Of a stretch of 64,000 nt of DNA, positions 11,040 through 22,979 are shown one piece after another (the stretch's first letter is position 1; every line of letters begins with the position of its first letter). Source of the DNA: Sepioteuthis lessoniana (Eukaryota > Mollusca > Cephalopoda > Myopsida > Loliginidae); the NCBI GenBank assembly GCA_963585895.1, contig CAUZXS010004380.1, positions 256,001-320,000 of the forward strand. Direction: 5' to 3'. The notes under the pieces are model-generated. The model ran no database searches. It had not been told where the DNA came from and saw nothing but the letters and a program-made list of their open reading frames with translations. The translations under genes and the position numbers were made by a program.

Positions 11040-11590
11040 TGTTTCCTAGATTTCCAAATCTAGGTCGGGATAGCAGAAGACGTATAAGTTAAAAATAAAA
11101 ATGTATCAGCAGTAAATCGATCGCTGGCTGTGATTGGCTGGAAAAAGGCTCAAACGGATGAGCCATGGGACTGAACGCAGGATAGAAAAGAGGAAAAGGA
11201 AGAGTTGGGGACTACACGCAATGATATAAAGACGGCCGAAAAATACAGTACCCATTTTGGGCGAGTTCCACTAAGTGGTCCCACATTCACTACGGAACCG
11301 TGAAGGCAGAACCAGCGAGCAAGTATTTGCAAGAACTCCAACAGAAAATGAAAAAGATAATATTTAGGTCTGTGTCTGCTCTCTCTCTCTCTCTCTCTCT
11401 CTCTTCTCACAACGTTTCTTTTTCTGCTTGTCTATCAAAAGCGGTCTATTTATTATTCATATTCTTTTTTTTTTCTCTTCTTGACGACTACTCCTCTTAG
11501 AAGAGTAGTGGCGAATAAACTTTTGTATTAGCGAACCAAGATGGTGTTTTGTGAGTTCATCCCTTCTTTTCTTCACAGGGGAGGTAACCA
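11040..11590 (+). promoter_or_regulatory. LTR-like or promoter-like block
   Basis: A TATAAAG at 11225-11231 lies about 290 bases before a polyadenylation-like AATAAA at 11514. A (CT)n run sits between them at 11379-11404. The spacing is typical of an LTR (U3-R-U5), but I found no flanking repeats, no primer site and no second copy in the window. It could equally be a host promoter. Confidence 0.3.
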
Positions 11591-13029
11591 TGAGGTCCGA
11601 CTGACACTTTAGTAATAGTGCTACATTCAGAGACCCATTAGAACAGTGGTGGTAAAAATGTCTATGTTGTGTCGTTGAGCTACAAAGGGTCTGTCGAAAA
11701 CCATGGCGGTACAAACGTCTATTTGGTTTCGAAGGGTTACAAATTTCTAATTGTGCCTTGTGTTGTAGAATCTCAGTTGTGTCTTTATGAACAACGAGGA
11801 ACATAATCAAGGATAATGAACGAACGGAACACTTCTTTATAAAAAATATATATCATTTTATTCTCGAAAGGGGCCCACTGTTTGTTGTTAGTTTGAGAGA
11901 TAGATGGAGAGACATATACTCAGAGAGGGAACTTCTTGTCCCATATCTTCTTCCAGGAGCCAGGCGGTGCCAACACTTGCACCCCGTTGCAAGTCGTGTC
12001 ATCAGAGAGGTCCGAGACGCCTCTGGTCAGCTGCGTGTCCCCCGCTTGACTCCTGATTCTCTGTTCTGTCTAAATCTGACCGCGTAGTTATCACATGGTC
12101 TCCTTCCGGTTACACACCTGTTGGATCTGACTGCCATGACGCGCTGTCATCTCCCTGATTACTAATTACAACCTGACAGCTTGTCAGAGCACACAGGTTC
12201 ACTTGGAACGAACCGAAAATCCATGCCATATGTTATATAATACCTTGGTTGTTTAAACAAACTAATAACAGATAAAATTCAAAGTATTTTTCTTTATTAG
12301 CTGAAGATTTATAAGATAAACCTTGAATAAACTAGATTAAATTATTTAAATTAATGGCAGATTTTTTTCCAGGTCACAAAGAGGAAAATATGGAAAAATC
12401 CCAACGTCAAATTATAGAAATGGATATTCATTAATCAAAAACTTGATTGTCCTAACTTGAGTTTTTATGACACCCATACTTCTTCCAAGCATAAATTTCA
12501 CTTATTTAAAGCAATGTTCTTTATTAACGTTGTTTCAAATTTCTCGAATGGCAGTTAATAGATCTTCAATGATAAATAGAACTTTTTCATTACCAATTTA
12601 AAAAAAAATCCCCACTGTAGATTTACAGTTGTATATAGATGCAAACAGTTTATTTGCCATGTTATTGATTTTATATGCCTTTCCTTCAGAAAGCTTTAAT
12701 CCCTTTGGCCTTGTGACAAGATGCATTATCTTCCTAAATTTTCATCGCAAAACCAATTTCAAGCCGATGGAATTAGAAAATTATTCATGATTTCCTTGTG
12801 CACATGTAGTAATGATCGCAATCTTCTGTGGTTCTTTTAAATCTGTGTCTCTTCTTTGAATCCCATTTCCAATATAAAAAAAATAAATCCAGGCCCGTAT
12901 AAGTACAAACTAAAATTCCATGAACAACAAATAAATCTTGTTTACAAAGAGCAAAATGGAGAAGAAAATGAAAACCATAGCTAATGACGGCTCTAATCCT
13001 TGTATCTATCATTTTGTTAAGTTGAACTT
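11591..13029. other. No gene recognised
   Basis: A less AT-rich block at about 11880-12200 lies between AT-rich stretches. The open frames at 11457-11810 (minus) and 11893-12087 (plus) show no known motif. Nothing in 12230-13025 matches the local families. Confidence 0.4.
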
Positions 13030-13390
13030 TGTTATATACCCTACCTATGAACATTAATGGGTATGTCCTATTCCTCATACTGTTATATGCCCTACCTATG
13101 AAGATTAATGGGTTTGTCCCATTCCTCATACTGTTATATGCCCTACCTATGAAGATTAATGGGTTTGTCCCATTCCTCATACTGTTATATGCCCTACCTA
13201 TGAAGATTAATGGGTATGTCCCTTTCCTCATACTGTTATATGCCCTACCTATGAAGATTAATGGGTTTGTCCTATTCCTCATACTGTTATATGCCCTACC
13301 TATGAAGATTAATGGGTTTGTCCCATTCCTCATACTGTTATATACTCTACCTATGAACATTAATGAGTTTATCCCATTCCTCATAAATAC
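13030..13390 (+). repeat. 51-bp VNTR inside LTR2, about 7 units
   Basis: The unit holds ctgttatatgccctacc, tatgaagattaatggg and cccattcctcata. Because 51 is divisible by three, frames stay open on both strands: 17-residue repeats such as LLYALPMKINGFVPFLI on plus and SMRNGTNPLIFIGRAYN on minus. These frames are by-products of the period, not evidence of a protein. Confidence 0.9.
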
Positions 13391-13961
13391 GTTGGATACT
13401 ATTGTGCGGTGAGGGAAAATATACTTAGTCAGCACAATTAAGTTCTTGACCCCGGCCTTTTTGGCTGGGGTGAAGAGCCGGAAAAAGGAATAATGGCAGA
13501 CTTGAAGCCGTAAGGCTCCTAGTTTCGGCTAGGCTACCTTCAGGTAGGCGAGCTGCATTATTAATTCCATTTTGTTCCCCTTGAATAGCACTACACCTTT
13601 GTTGAGGTCTAATTTAAGCTATATCCCGGGCCCAGATTTGGGTCCGTGAAACTGCTTGGCTCATTAGACCCATATTGCACTTTGTGTGTCAATGACCAGC
13701 ACAGAAACAGCAGGATTCGAGTGTTGGCTCGTTCCCAGCCTACCTATCCCGTTAATCTCCACTTCATTGACCTAGTGTCAAGCCCTGTCTGGTGGGAGGA
13801 AGCGGCAAATATCATACTAAGTAGTCAGCACTAGCAGCAGTTACCTACTTTAGTTCGCTGGCAAGTATTGTATATTTTTAATGTTATAAAGATTTCCATT
13901 TTATTTCCAACCTCTGTTTTGTTAATTTCTCATTCAGTAACCTTTTTGTTAGGTTACAACA
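13030..13961 (+). mobile_element. Solo LTR-like repeat, family LTR2, with expanded VNTR
   Basis: Starts TGTTATATACC and ends GGTTACAACA. The flanks AACTT and AAATT match at four of five bases and are likely an aged target duplication. It shares the VNTR unit, a ctgactaagtc/cttagtcagc zone, the aaagatttc polyadenylation zone and the 3' end with the copy at 2308-2856. It is longer mainly because the 51-bp unit is present about seven times instead of once. No internal retroelement genes are attached. Confidence 0.6.
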
Positions 13962-14200
13962 AAATTCCAATTCCTAGTTCATTTCACGGCATGATTGTCC
14001 TCTCTTTTTAATCAGCAATAAATTAGGTTTATAAATAAACCTATTAGAACTGTTTGTAAATAGAACTAAACTGTGTACTTATACTAAACTGAACTGTCTG
14101 AAATAGAACTGTTTTAATATTTAACTGAACTGTTTTGCCATTTAACTGTTTGTAAACAAAAAACTTTACTTACACAACAGATGAATTGATTCTATTATTT
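13962..14200 (+). mobile_element. C element fragment
   Basis: Worn tandem units (tagaactaaactgtgtactt, actgaactgt, gaaatagaactgtttt) without a D block or tail. Confidence 0.55.
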
Positions 14201-14390
14201 TTCGGCAGAAAATGCCGCTAACTCCAGGTCTATTTGAAACAATTTTTAGCCGACGTTAAAAATCACTGCTTTAAATTGCATGCGACTCCATAATATGAAT
14301 AACTTGTGAAAATATTTGTTTTTTTGGCAATCGTCTTTAGATGTTTCCTTTGAACAGCACCAGGGAAAAGTTCCAGCAGATTCTTAACTT

Positions 14391-14675
14391 ATGAATGAAT
14401 ATTACTGTCACCAAATTGTCCACGTGCCACGAGAAATGCATCGGCGGTTTCAGTCATTAACATCTGGTCTCTCACAGTCGCACGAGTCTGCTATTCACAA
14501 ACACTTGAGCGACTATTATTTATACTGGACGGGTTATTCCGATGAGTGTTTTTCTGCCTTGCACAATGCTAGGAGTAAGAAATATCTTGTGATATTGGAT
14601 GCATTAACAATAATTGAGTTTCGTTCTAACTCGTGTAAGCAAAGAAAATTCATCTACCCATTAAAATTATTTTAG
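14391..14675 (+). pseudogene. Penelope-like GIY-YIG C-terminal fragment
   Basis: A 94-codon open frame. Residues about 34-94 read SAIHKHLSDYYLYW, CFSALHNARSKKYLVILDAL and CKQRKFIYPLKLF. This is the pattern I associate with the end of GIY-YIG domains of Penelope-like elements (S-I-HL, then LLLEAL-like, then a terminal basic-aromatic tail). The catalytic GIY and YIG parts are not visible upstream. Moderate confidence, by eye only. Confidence 0.45.
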
Positions 14676-15668
14676 GAATCTAGAGAGTAGTAGTTTTTTT
14701 CCGTCCCTGCTGTCCACGACTTCTGCAATTTTCCTTCTCATTGTTTTGTTTTATAATCTTAGTGAAAGTTCTATTCGATATAGCAATTGAAAGGCACTGT
14801 TCGAAAGGACTCTTTAGTTTCGTTGTTTTTTTTTTTTCTTAGTCATATCTTAGTCGGTTTTAATCAAATATGATTCCCCTTTTTAAATTAATGATTAATG
14901 ATTAATATATACAAAAAATTGTATATATATAAAGGATAAAACTTTTAACCCTTAGAACATAGCAGTCGATAGTTATACAGCTACAAATCACATTTCCTCA
15001 GTTAACCAAGTAATCAAGGTGGTAAATCCCCTTTTCTATAATATTATTGCCTAGCAACAATATAGAAAATCAGCCAATTAAATAAGTGTTTATAAGATTG
15101 TACATTAAGATATTTTCATATAGGAGCCTACACTTCAGAGTTCTATGTGTTAAAATGTAATATTCGTGTTGTTTTTTTTTTATTGGCTTTTACATGATGG
15201 AAAATTCTACAAATGACTTCCACCAAGTTATATGGTTTCAGGTATTATTTTCTAATGCTAATAACATATTCTCATTGATATGGTTTTTAGTAAATATTCC
15301 TATTTAAGAATAATCATTTGTTTTCTCACATATATACGGTTTTCAATTTTTAATCAAATACTAGTAATTATAAGCAGATTTATTTGACATATATATGAAA
15401 CCCTATCGGGTATTATCACTCTAGGTCTCAGTGGACCGAAGAGTAATGACAATAAATGGGTACTTTACACCTATCTGGGATCCAGAACTGAAGCTAATCA
15501 ATTAAATTTAATGCCATACTCAGATAAATATTTTTTATGAAATGCCACCACCGCAAGAGACTTCATTTCTTTCAATCTTTTTATAAAAGTCATTTTATCT
15601 GTGTAATTTTTAATATCTATTTTTAACTCTTAGAAAAGTTTCCTAACTGGATGCAGTTTAGTGACTTA
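14676..15668. other. No gene seen; D-block remnant at about 15390-15540
   Basis: The only familiar piece is a worn D block (ccctatcgggtattatcac, gagtaatgacaat). The rest is AT-rich unique sequence. Confidence 0.45.
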
Positions 15669-16030
15669 ATCATCATCATCATCATCATCATCATCACCAA
15701 GACCGGTCGATAGCTCAGATTCACTTGATCCTCTCTCACCATCCGTCCCTATTGGTCATCGTTCTTGAGCAAATCCTCTAGTCAGCATCAAGCGTCTACA
15801 CACAACAAATAAATGTAAAACTTTGCTAATCGGCCAACCCTGGTGTGTCCATGTGTAGTAAATTACAAAAGAACGTTGCTTGTAAGTTTGTGCTTACCTT
15901 CCCAGTCATGCTCTGCATCTTTTGCTCAACTTACATAGATTGTTTATAAGATGGAATGTAAGTAGCCGTACAGTTGGTGTTTTCAGGATTTGTTGAAAAC
16001 AGCACACAAAATTCTTATATAATTCCTATA
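15669..16030 (-). pseudogene. Decayed RTE-like LINE 3' end with (ATG)n tail
   Basis: In plus text it begins with a nine-fold CAT run, the reverse complement of an ATG-rich LINE tail. Then come ctctctcaccatccgtccc, tggtcatcgttc, agtagccgtacagttggtg and gatttgttgaaaacagc, in the same order as the copy at 59868-60240. It is strongly diverged with no open frame. Confidence 0.6.
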
Positions 16031-16139
16031 TAGTTTTTTCCCAGGCCTTTCGTTAAGCTCCAAGTAGTGCAACTATTCAGTTGTATTAATACGGTTACAG
16101 CTTGGAAGATTTTCAGTTGAACAAGAAACTTTTTTGGTG

Positions 16140-16774
16140 GGGGGTCGTACCCCACTGTAGTGGATACTGTCGGCGTGTCCTAAGCTCCCTCAATAGAAAG
16201 AAAACATGAATAAAACAACCAGACGTTATTCCAAATGTGCTTAGCTTTAAGTTTGAAGATTTCAACAGAATTGTCTTACAAAAGGCGCGAATGCAAATGG
16301 CTTAAGAGATTAAAGACTGTTCCGGAAATAGCTAGATTTAAAAACAAACTTCTATAAACATTCTTTGTTTACATTTTCTTGTTAAATATAAAAAAAGTGA
16401 ATTGTAAGGATTATATAAGTTCAGAAGTTAAGCGGATTATCTATCAACAATGCCGAGAAGAGATTTTCGGATAAATAGTCATTTGCTTCTGATCAATTTG
16501 GTTTTAAGACAGAATTAATGAAAATAATACAAATAAAATATACCAATGCTTTTTTCTTTTTCTTTTTTATATCTTTAAAGTTTGAAGATCTGAAATATTT
16601 GCTGACAGTTTTTTATTTGGCTGGACAAAATCCGTAAGTCATTTTTAATTCTCATCACAAAATAAACATTTTGATTTATCCAAAGTTTTCGTAGGTATTT
16701 TATCTTTGGCTTTTAGCACAATAATTTTTTCTTTTAATATACATTTGAGACATCGGATTAGACCGTTGATATTC
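16140..16774. other. No gene seen
   Basis: AT-rich sequence with no familiar repeat and no open frame of note. Confidence 0.5.
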
Positions 16775-16965
16775 ATAATAGAAACATGTCCTGTCGACTT
16801 GGCTTAGAATAGGCTGACAATATCTCCTGCAGAAGGGTAAGACCCTACTCCACTGAAAAAGGATGTCATGGGTATGGAAATAAACTGCATTAAGTGGAGA
16901 ACTTTTGGAGAACTGGTTATTGTAGAGAATTCATTTATTGTTATAATTCCCACGTTCATTCTGAC
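16775..16965 (+). repeat. 191-bp near-identical dispersed repeat, copy 1
   Basis: Matches 21439-21629 over its full length with no length difference and only about four substitutions counted by eye. The internal cttagaataggctgacaat and ctgcagaagggtaagaccct mark it as a D-block variant. Confidence 0.9.
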
Positions 16966-16974
16966 ACTGTGAGA

Positions 16975-17160
16975 TTGTAGGTTATTTAATGCCAAAGCCA
17001 TTCTCCTAGAAAAACAGTAACTGGGAAGACAAGGGGGTTCATACCTACCCCAATGGTATTTATCCTAAAGTGAACGTAATAGCACGACTGGAGTTCGAAC
17101 CTGCTTACCAAAAATCCCGTAGTCCATCCCTTTAACCATTACACCACGAGGACACTCCAG
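16975..17160 (-). mobile_element. SINE family B
   Basis: In plus text: gtaggttatttaatgccaaa tail, ggttcatacc centre, gtgaacgtaatagcacgac, gttcgaacc B box and ttaaccattacaccacgag A box. Nearly complete. Confidence 0.8.
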
Positions 17161-17264
17161 ATCATTTTGAGCTCTCCTGTACATCTGTTTAAAAATTATT
17201 CGTATTTGATAAGACCCAACGCAAAAAATTAAGAAACAGCAAAAATATATAATAAAAATGTAAA

Positions 17265-17913
17265 ATGATGTTGGTTGGTTGGTTGGTTGGTTTTTTGGCA
17301 TATCAACCTTTGTAGGCTATTTAACGCCAAATCCATTTTTATGTAAATAATCAGTTCTATTTCAAACAATTCGATTTAGGATAAGCACGCAGTTTAAGTG
17401 TAAGTACAGTTTAATTGTCGAAAACATTTCTATTTTAAGCTAATCAGTTTAGTCAAGCAGTTCTAATTCAGTTTAGTATAAGTACAGATTTTGTTGACTC
17501 ACTGTTAAATGCCAAAACAGTTCTATGTTAAACAATTCAGTTTAGTGTAAATAGTTTTAATGTAAAAAAACAGTTCTATTTCAAATAATTCAGTTTAGCA
17601 TAAGCATTGAGTTTAAATGTAAGTACGGTTCAATTATCCAAAACATTTCCATTTCAAGCTATTCAGTTTAGCATAAGTATGCCGTTAGTTCTATTTAACC
17701 CAGAGATAGTGCCCTATCAGGTGCTACCATTCCGGGCCAGAGTGAACCTGGGAGCCATGGCAATGAAGGGTTGCTTCGTATTCTCCAAAGCCCCAGGATT
17801 AATGGAACGTCATCATCAGATTGTTTAGTGTCATTAACAGGACACTCATTGGGGGGTCTTACCCCTCTGCAGAGGTGCAGTCAGTATTCTACAGCCACAG
17901 CCGACTGGGCAAA
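17265..17913 (-). mobile_element. Long C element
   Basis: It opens with a (TTGG)n tail run (17273-17290) and the reversed hairpin tail, continues with about seven 45-50-bp units, and ends with a full D block (gccctatcaggtgctacc, gtgaacctgggagcc, ctctgcagaggtgcagtc, gccgactgggcaa). A frame at 17607-17828 crosses units and D block without known motifs. Confidence 0.75.
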
Positions 17914-18077
17914 AATGTAAAATGTACGTGATTTCTTAAATCCAAGGTATAAAATGACCATAGACGTGTTGACATGCAATTAAAAACAATCAATCAGTCG
18001 AAAAAAAAAAAAAGATCAGTTCTCGGATTGTAATAATTTTTCTAATTTAAATAGGAAATGAGCACAAGAATAGAATA

Positions 18078-19093
18078 TAGCGACTGGGTTTCTGCAAAGG
18101 GGTAAGACCCCCATCCATCGAGTGTCCTAATTATGACATTAAACAATCTGATGGTGAGGCTCTAGCCTTGGAACTTTGAGGAATATGGAATACCCTTTCT
18201 TTGCTATCGCTCCCAGGTCCACTTTGGCCCGGAGTGGTAGCTACTGATAGGGTCCTATCGATGGGTCAAATAGAACTGTTTGACATTCAAGCTGTATGCA
18301 AACGAATGGATTGTGCTAAATTGAACTGTTTGAAATAGAACTTTTTCGTAATTTAACTTGGTGTAAACAAATGATTGATGTTTAATTGAATTGTAAGTAC
18401 CATATAGCACTACTTGGTATCATTATACTGTATATAAACGCATGAGTAATGTTGAATTGAATAATTACGGTTGAATAGCAATATTTGTAACCACTTCACT
18501 GTGTGCAAACAAATAATTAATATTGAATAGAATTATAATTACGAGATAGCAATAATTAAAGCCATTCAACTGTGTAGAAAAACTGTAATATTAGTAAAGT
18601 AAAAGTTGGCGACCTTAGTTGAGGGTGACCCAAAGGTGTCCCTTTTCGATAACTACTACACCGAGGTGTAGGGGAGGGCGCTACTCCTTTCCCTGGATTG
18701 CTCCACTTTACCCTTGATATGTACCTTGTAAAGCTGAGTCTTAAGCAAGGTATGAAATTACCAACAAATTTTCACTTACGAATCATATGTATTTCCTTTT
18801 AACTGTGTACAAAATAAATGATTAATAGTAATTGAAATTATTTGTGTTAGATAAAAATACTTGAAACCATTTAAATGTGTACAAAATAAATTATTAATAG
18901 TAATTGAAATTATTTGTGTTAGATAAAAATACTTGAAACCATTTAAATGAGTACAAACCAATGAGCACCGGCTTGTTTAAAATTGTTATCGACAAAATGT
19001 GTTTAAAAATCACTTATATTTAGTGTATAAAGAGAATTTGGCATTACATACCCAACAATGGTTGATATGCCATAAAAGCAAAACAAACCAATC
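18078..19093 (+). mobile_element. C element with 75-bp type units, split by a SINE E
   Basis: The D block starts at 18078 and units follow. The hairpin tail (tttggcattacatacccaa, ggttgatatgcc, then aaaacaaacc) ends at 19093. The unit type differs from most C copies: about 74 bp, built on tgtgtacaaaataaat, attgaaattatttgtgtt and gataaaaatacttgaaacc. Two of these are almost identical at 18800-18960. A minus-strand E copy interrupts it at about 18603-18755. Confidence 0.65.
18603..18755 (-). mobile_element. SINE family E, 3' part, nested in a C element
   Basis: In plus text: agttggcgaccttagttgag, caccgaggtgtaggggagg, ggattgctccactttaccc. The head is missing. It lies inside the C element of 18078-19093, so it inserted later. 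Confidence 0.7.
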
Positions 19094-19510
19094 CCAACTA
19101 TTTTGTACGATCACTTGCTATTTAATTTTCCTCTTGACAAGACTTATTTACTAAGCTTACCAGTAGCACAAGGTCTGTAGTATAATTTACCCAATGAGAA
19201 TTGAACTCACTAAAAATGGTGGGTTAATCTAGCTTGAAAACAAAAACATCCCGTAAGGTGTCCAACTCTTGACTCCTTATAAATAGGTGCGATTGAGAGA
19301 AATTCTTTTCATTTTGTGAAGGAAGATGTTGAGGGTATAAATTGAATTTTAAATGATTTTTCGAGAGCCTCAAAGACCCAAGTTGTGGGTTGCATGAAAC
19401 CCATGGGGCGCAGTTTTCCCAGTCCTGATTTACATAATGTTGGTTTATTTTCTTAAAAAATTCTCTTATAGAAATTCAAATATATCCGTGGACACTTTGA
19501 GAAAAAAAAA
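19094..19510. other. No gene seen
   Basis: Unique-looking sequence between a C element and the 23-bp minisatellite. Confidence 0.5.
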
Positions 19511-20222
19511 ACTAGTCATGATATAAATGCTTAACTAGCCATAAAATAAATTCTTAACGAGTCATAATATAAATTCTTAACGTGTCATAATATGAATGTT
19601 TAACTAGCCATAATATGAATTCTTTACAAGTCATAATATAAATTCTTAACGAGTCATAATATGAATTCTTAACTAGCCATAATATAAATTCTTAACGTGT
19701 CATAATATGAATTCTTAACTAGCCATAATATGAATTCTTAACGAGTCATAATATAAATTCTTAACTAGCCATAATATAAATTCTTAACTAGCCATAATAT
19801 AAATTCTTAACTAGCCATAATATAAATTCTTAACTAGCCATAATATGAATTCTTAACTAGCCATAATATAAATTCTTAACGAGTTATAATATAAATTCTT
19901 AACTAGCCATAATATAAATTCTTAACTAGCCATAATATGAATTCTTAACTAGCCATAATATAAATTCTTAACGAGTCATAATATGAATTCTTAACTAGCC
20001 ATAATATAAATTCTTAACGAGTCATAATATGAATTCTTAACTAGCCATAATATAAATTCTTAACTAGCCATAATATGAATTCTTAACTAGCCATAATATA
20101 AATTCTTAACGAGTCATAATATGAATTCTTAACTAGCCATAATATAAATTGTTAACGAGTTATAATATAAATTATCAACTATTCATAATATAAATTCTTA
20201 ACTAGTCATGATATAAATTCTA
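19511..20222 (+). repeat. 23-bp minisatellite, about 30 units
   Basis: Unit taactagccataatataaat plus tct. Two main variants alternate irregularly: tagcca and gagtca. It contains no spacers, frames or longer unit that I can see, although blocks of the variants recur and may form a higher-order pattern. Confidence 0.95.
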
Positions 20223-20745
20223 TAAAAAGAAAGTTATCTGAGATTGAGCTTAACGACCACTTTTGGTGGCCAGAAGCAAATATAATTAGAGACTAGAATT
20301 CATAAGTTTTATTAGATAATCAACATGTCGTCAAATTTGTCACAACCCCTGTCATCTGTTATTGAAAAATTATTAATACAAAAGATTTTAATTTGTAAAT
20401 GATCAATGTGTCTTCTGTTTGCTCGAAGAATTTATCGATTTCCATCTGCCAATTAGCGATAAAAATCAATGTAAGTGTGAAAATGATAAGAAAGAAAATA
20501 ATTTTATACTGAATATGTGATTATTTGGGCTTATAATTTTTAAAGAACTTAAAGATTTTTTAAAGTCACTCGTTCTTAAAAAATTAAAGAAAAGTTGTGT
20601 AATTGAATTGTGTAAGAAATGATTATGTTAAAACTTATTGAGTAAGGAAAAATTTGACATTTAAAAATAATTGTGGTATAATTGATTTTAGCGGCATGTT
20701 TATCAGTCTAGGTTTGTTTTACTCTTAGTAAATCGAGAATAGCTT
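20223..20745. other. No gene seen
   Basis: AT-rich unique-looking sequence. Confidence 0.5.
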
Positions 20746-21190
20746 TCAGTGCAGGCAGCGGTTGTGTCGATACTGCTATATGGATGCACTACATGGACGC
20801 TTACGAAGCGGCTGGAGAGGAGGCTGGACGGAAATTATACAAGAATGTTGAGAGCAGTATTAAACAAGTCCTGGCGACAACACCCCACGAGACTCCAACT
20901 ATACGGACACTTGCCCCCCATCACAAAAACTATACAAGTTCGACGAACCAGACACGCAGGACACTGCTGGAGAAGCAAGGACGAGCTCATAAGCGATGTA
21001 CTCCTGTGGACCCCCACACATGGATGTGCAAGAGTGGGACGACCAGCACGAACTTACATACAGCAGCTATGTGAGGACACGGGATGTAACCCTGAAGACC
21101 TGCCGGAGGCGATGAATGATAGGGAGAAATGGCGAGAGACGGTCAGGGATATCCGCGCTGGCGGCGCGACATGGTGATGATGTATGTAAA
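20746..21190 (+). pseudogene. RTE-like LINE, C-terminal ORF end and 3' tail
   Basis: A 142-codon open frame (20749-21177) holds the end of a non-LTR retrotransposon polyprotein downstream of the reverse transcriptase. Key stretches are VSILLYGCTTWTLTKRLE, LNKSWRQHPTRLQLYGHLPP, RRTRHAGHCWRSKDELISD, RTYIQQLCEDTGCNPEDLPE and WRETVRDIRAG. A short ATG-rich tail (tggtgatgatgta) follows the stop. The 5' truncation and this tail are usual for RTE-clade insertions. The frame is intact, so this copy is fairly young. The RTE assignment is from memory of the motif and tail type. Confidence 0.8.
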
Positions 21191-21438
21191 TAAGAACTGA
21201 GTCTTTTTGTTCCGTAAACGTTTATTGTCCACTGACAATGATCAAGATCTACACAAGATAGAAACGCAACAGTTAATCAAGAACAGTAAATATGGTAATC
21301 CTATAGTATGTATATATTTACTTTTCTCTTTTGTGTTGTCGATTAAGAAAATGTTTTTGCTTTTGTTTTTACAAACAGTTAAATCAAATATGGATAATTT
21401 TTAAATATATCAAATACGAATAATCCTTAAACAAATTT

Positions 21439-21629
21439 ATAATAGAAACATGTCCCGTCAACTTGGCTTAGAATAGGCTGACAATATCTCCTGCAGAAGG
21501 GTAAGACCCTACCCCACTGAAAAAGGATGTCATGGGTATGGGAATAAACTGCATTAAGTGGAGAACTTTTGGAGAACTGGTTATTGTAGAGAATTCATTT
21601 ATTGTTATAATTCCCACGTTCATTCTGAC
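21439..21629 (+). repeat. 191-bp near-identical dispersed repeat, copy 2
   Basis: Partner of 16775-16965, with the same strand and length. It is followed directly by a D block in the opposite sense. Confidence 0.9.
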
Positions 21630-21806
21630 CCTAGCAGGTACTACCACTCCGGGTCAGACTGGGAGTAATAGAAATGACGGAGCACTCCACTGTCTTCACA
21701 TTCCCTGAACTGATATCTCACTATTAGATTTAGTTTGCTGTCTTACCTAGGACATCCATTTGATGTAGGGGAGACGGCTGCGTATTTTGAGCCTTACCGA
21801 CAGGGC
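21628..21806 (-). mobile_element. C element D block alone
   Basis: tagcaggtactaccactcc, gggtcagactgggag, ctattagatttagtttgctg and ttaccgacagggcaa follow the D-block order in plus text. No tandem units are attached. Confidence 0.6.
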
Positions 21807-21809
21807 AAA

Positions 21810-22190
21810 ACTTCTGTAGTTATTTTTTTGCCTTAAAGGCAAAGACTAGTTTTTCGGCTGTAATTGAATTTGATGATTACACATTAAATTTTTTATTTGC
21901 AATAAAAAAAAAGTGATTAGTACTTAATAGTGAAAATTGAACCCCCAAAATGAAATAACCAATAATAAATCAACCGTAGAAGAGGAAGCAGTATGTTTAT
22001 CGGACAGACGGGTAAAATACAAATTGCCGGAAGAATGACCGAACGGAGATCAAAGATAAACAGTATGACCAAGATGACTTGAATGTCAGCCAGATCCACC
22101 GAGAACGAAAATACATGTTCTTTTAATTAAAAAAGTCGAAAGAATTATTAAATTTACTTTGTCCAATTTTATTTTTCAAACCTTATACAA
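21810..22190. other. No gene seen
   Basis: No familiar repeat and no meaningful frame. Confidence 0.5.
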
Positions 22191-22196
22191 AATTAT

Positions 22197-22442
22197 TCAT
22201 CATCATCATCATCATCGTCATGCTGCTAGTACGGATTTCCTTGATTCTCTCTCTCTCTCTCTCTCTCCTTCTCTCTTTCTCTCTCAATCCATCCGTCCTT
22301 ATCATCCATCGCCCCGATAGGTTTTCTAAACTACCTCCTTTGTCCGCACAGAGCTGATGTAGATAAGTTTTTGCTGATCGGTCAATACTGGCACGTCCAT
22401 GTATAAGAGTCCATAGAAGAACGTCAATTATGAGTTTGTCTG
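22197..22442 (-). pseudogene. Decayed RTE-like LINE 3' end
   Basis: In plus text a (CAT)n run is followed by tgctgctagtacggat, a (CT)n expansion at 22245-22267, tatcatccatcgcc, acagagctgatgtag, gatcggtcaatac and gtccatagaagaacgtca, collinear with 59868-60070. No frame remains. Confidence 0.65.
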
Positions 22443-22667
22443 GAGAAACAAAGTTATTAAATTAAGTCTATTCTAATGAAAAGTATGGACATTGTATGAG
22501 ACAGCTTGGAGCAAAATAAATCGTAAAACATGAAACAAATAAATGAAACTAATGAAAATAAATTCTATCCATTTAAAATTTCATGACAATCAATACTTTT
22601 CGTGAAAATATTTCAACTCTTAGTGATCCGAGAAAGCTGTTATTGGTTGGTTTTAAGGTATACTGGG

Positions 22668-22917
22668 CCATTGACCTAACAAGTAGAGTGTTCGCCAATG
22701 GTCCGGGAGGCTGGAGTTCAATCGCTAATCGAATCATACCAAAGACTCAAAATTGTATTTGATGCCACCTTGCTTTACACTCAGCATTATAGGGTATGGA
22801 TAAAGGGTAAAGTGGAGCAATCCAAGGAATGGAGTAGTGCCTTCCCTACACCTCGGTGTAGTAGCTATTGAAAAGGGAGCCATCGAGTCGCTGCCGACTA
22901 CAGTCGCCAACAAGGCA
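22668..22917 (+). mobile_element. SINE family E, near complete
   Basis: Head gccattgacctaacaagtag, B box AGTTCAATCG, body ttgatgccaccttgc and cattatagggtatgg, and 3' block cacctcggtgtagtagctat to cagtcgccaac. Confidence 0.8.
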
Positions 22918-22979
22918 TATCAACCCCTAATGGGTTAATTAATACTGAAGAATTTTTTTTTTGTGTTTCCAAGTAGCTG

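Noticed and set aside
13029-13435. Frames of 127 and 216 codons with 17-residue repeats
   Set aside because: Produced by a 51-bp VNTR inside an LTR; open on both strands at once, with no start context or non-repeat domain.
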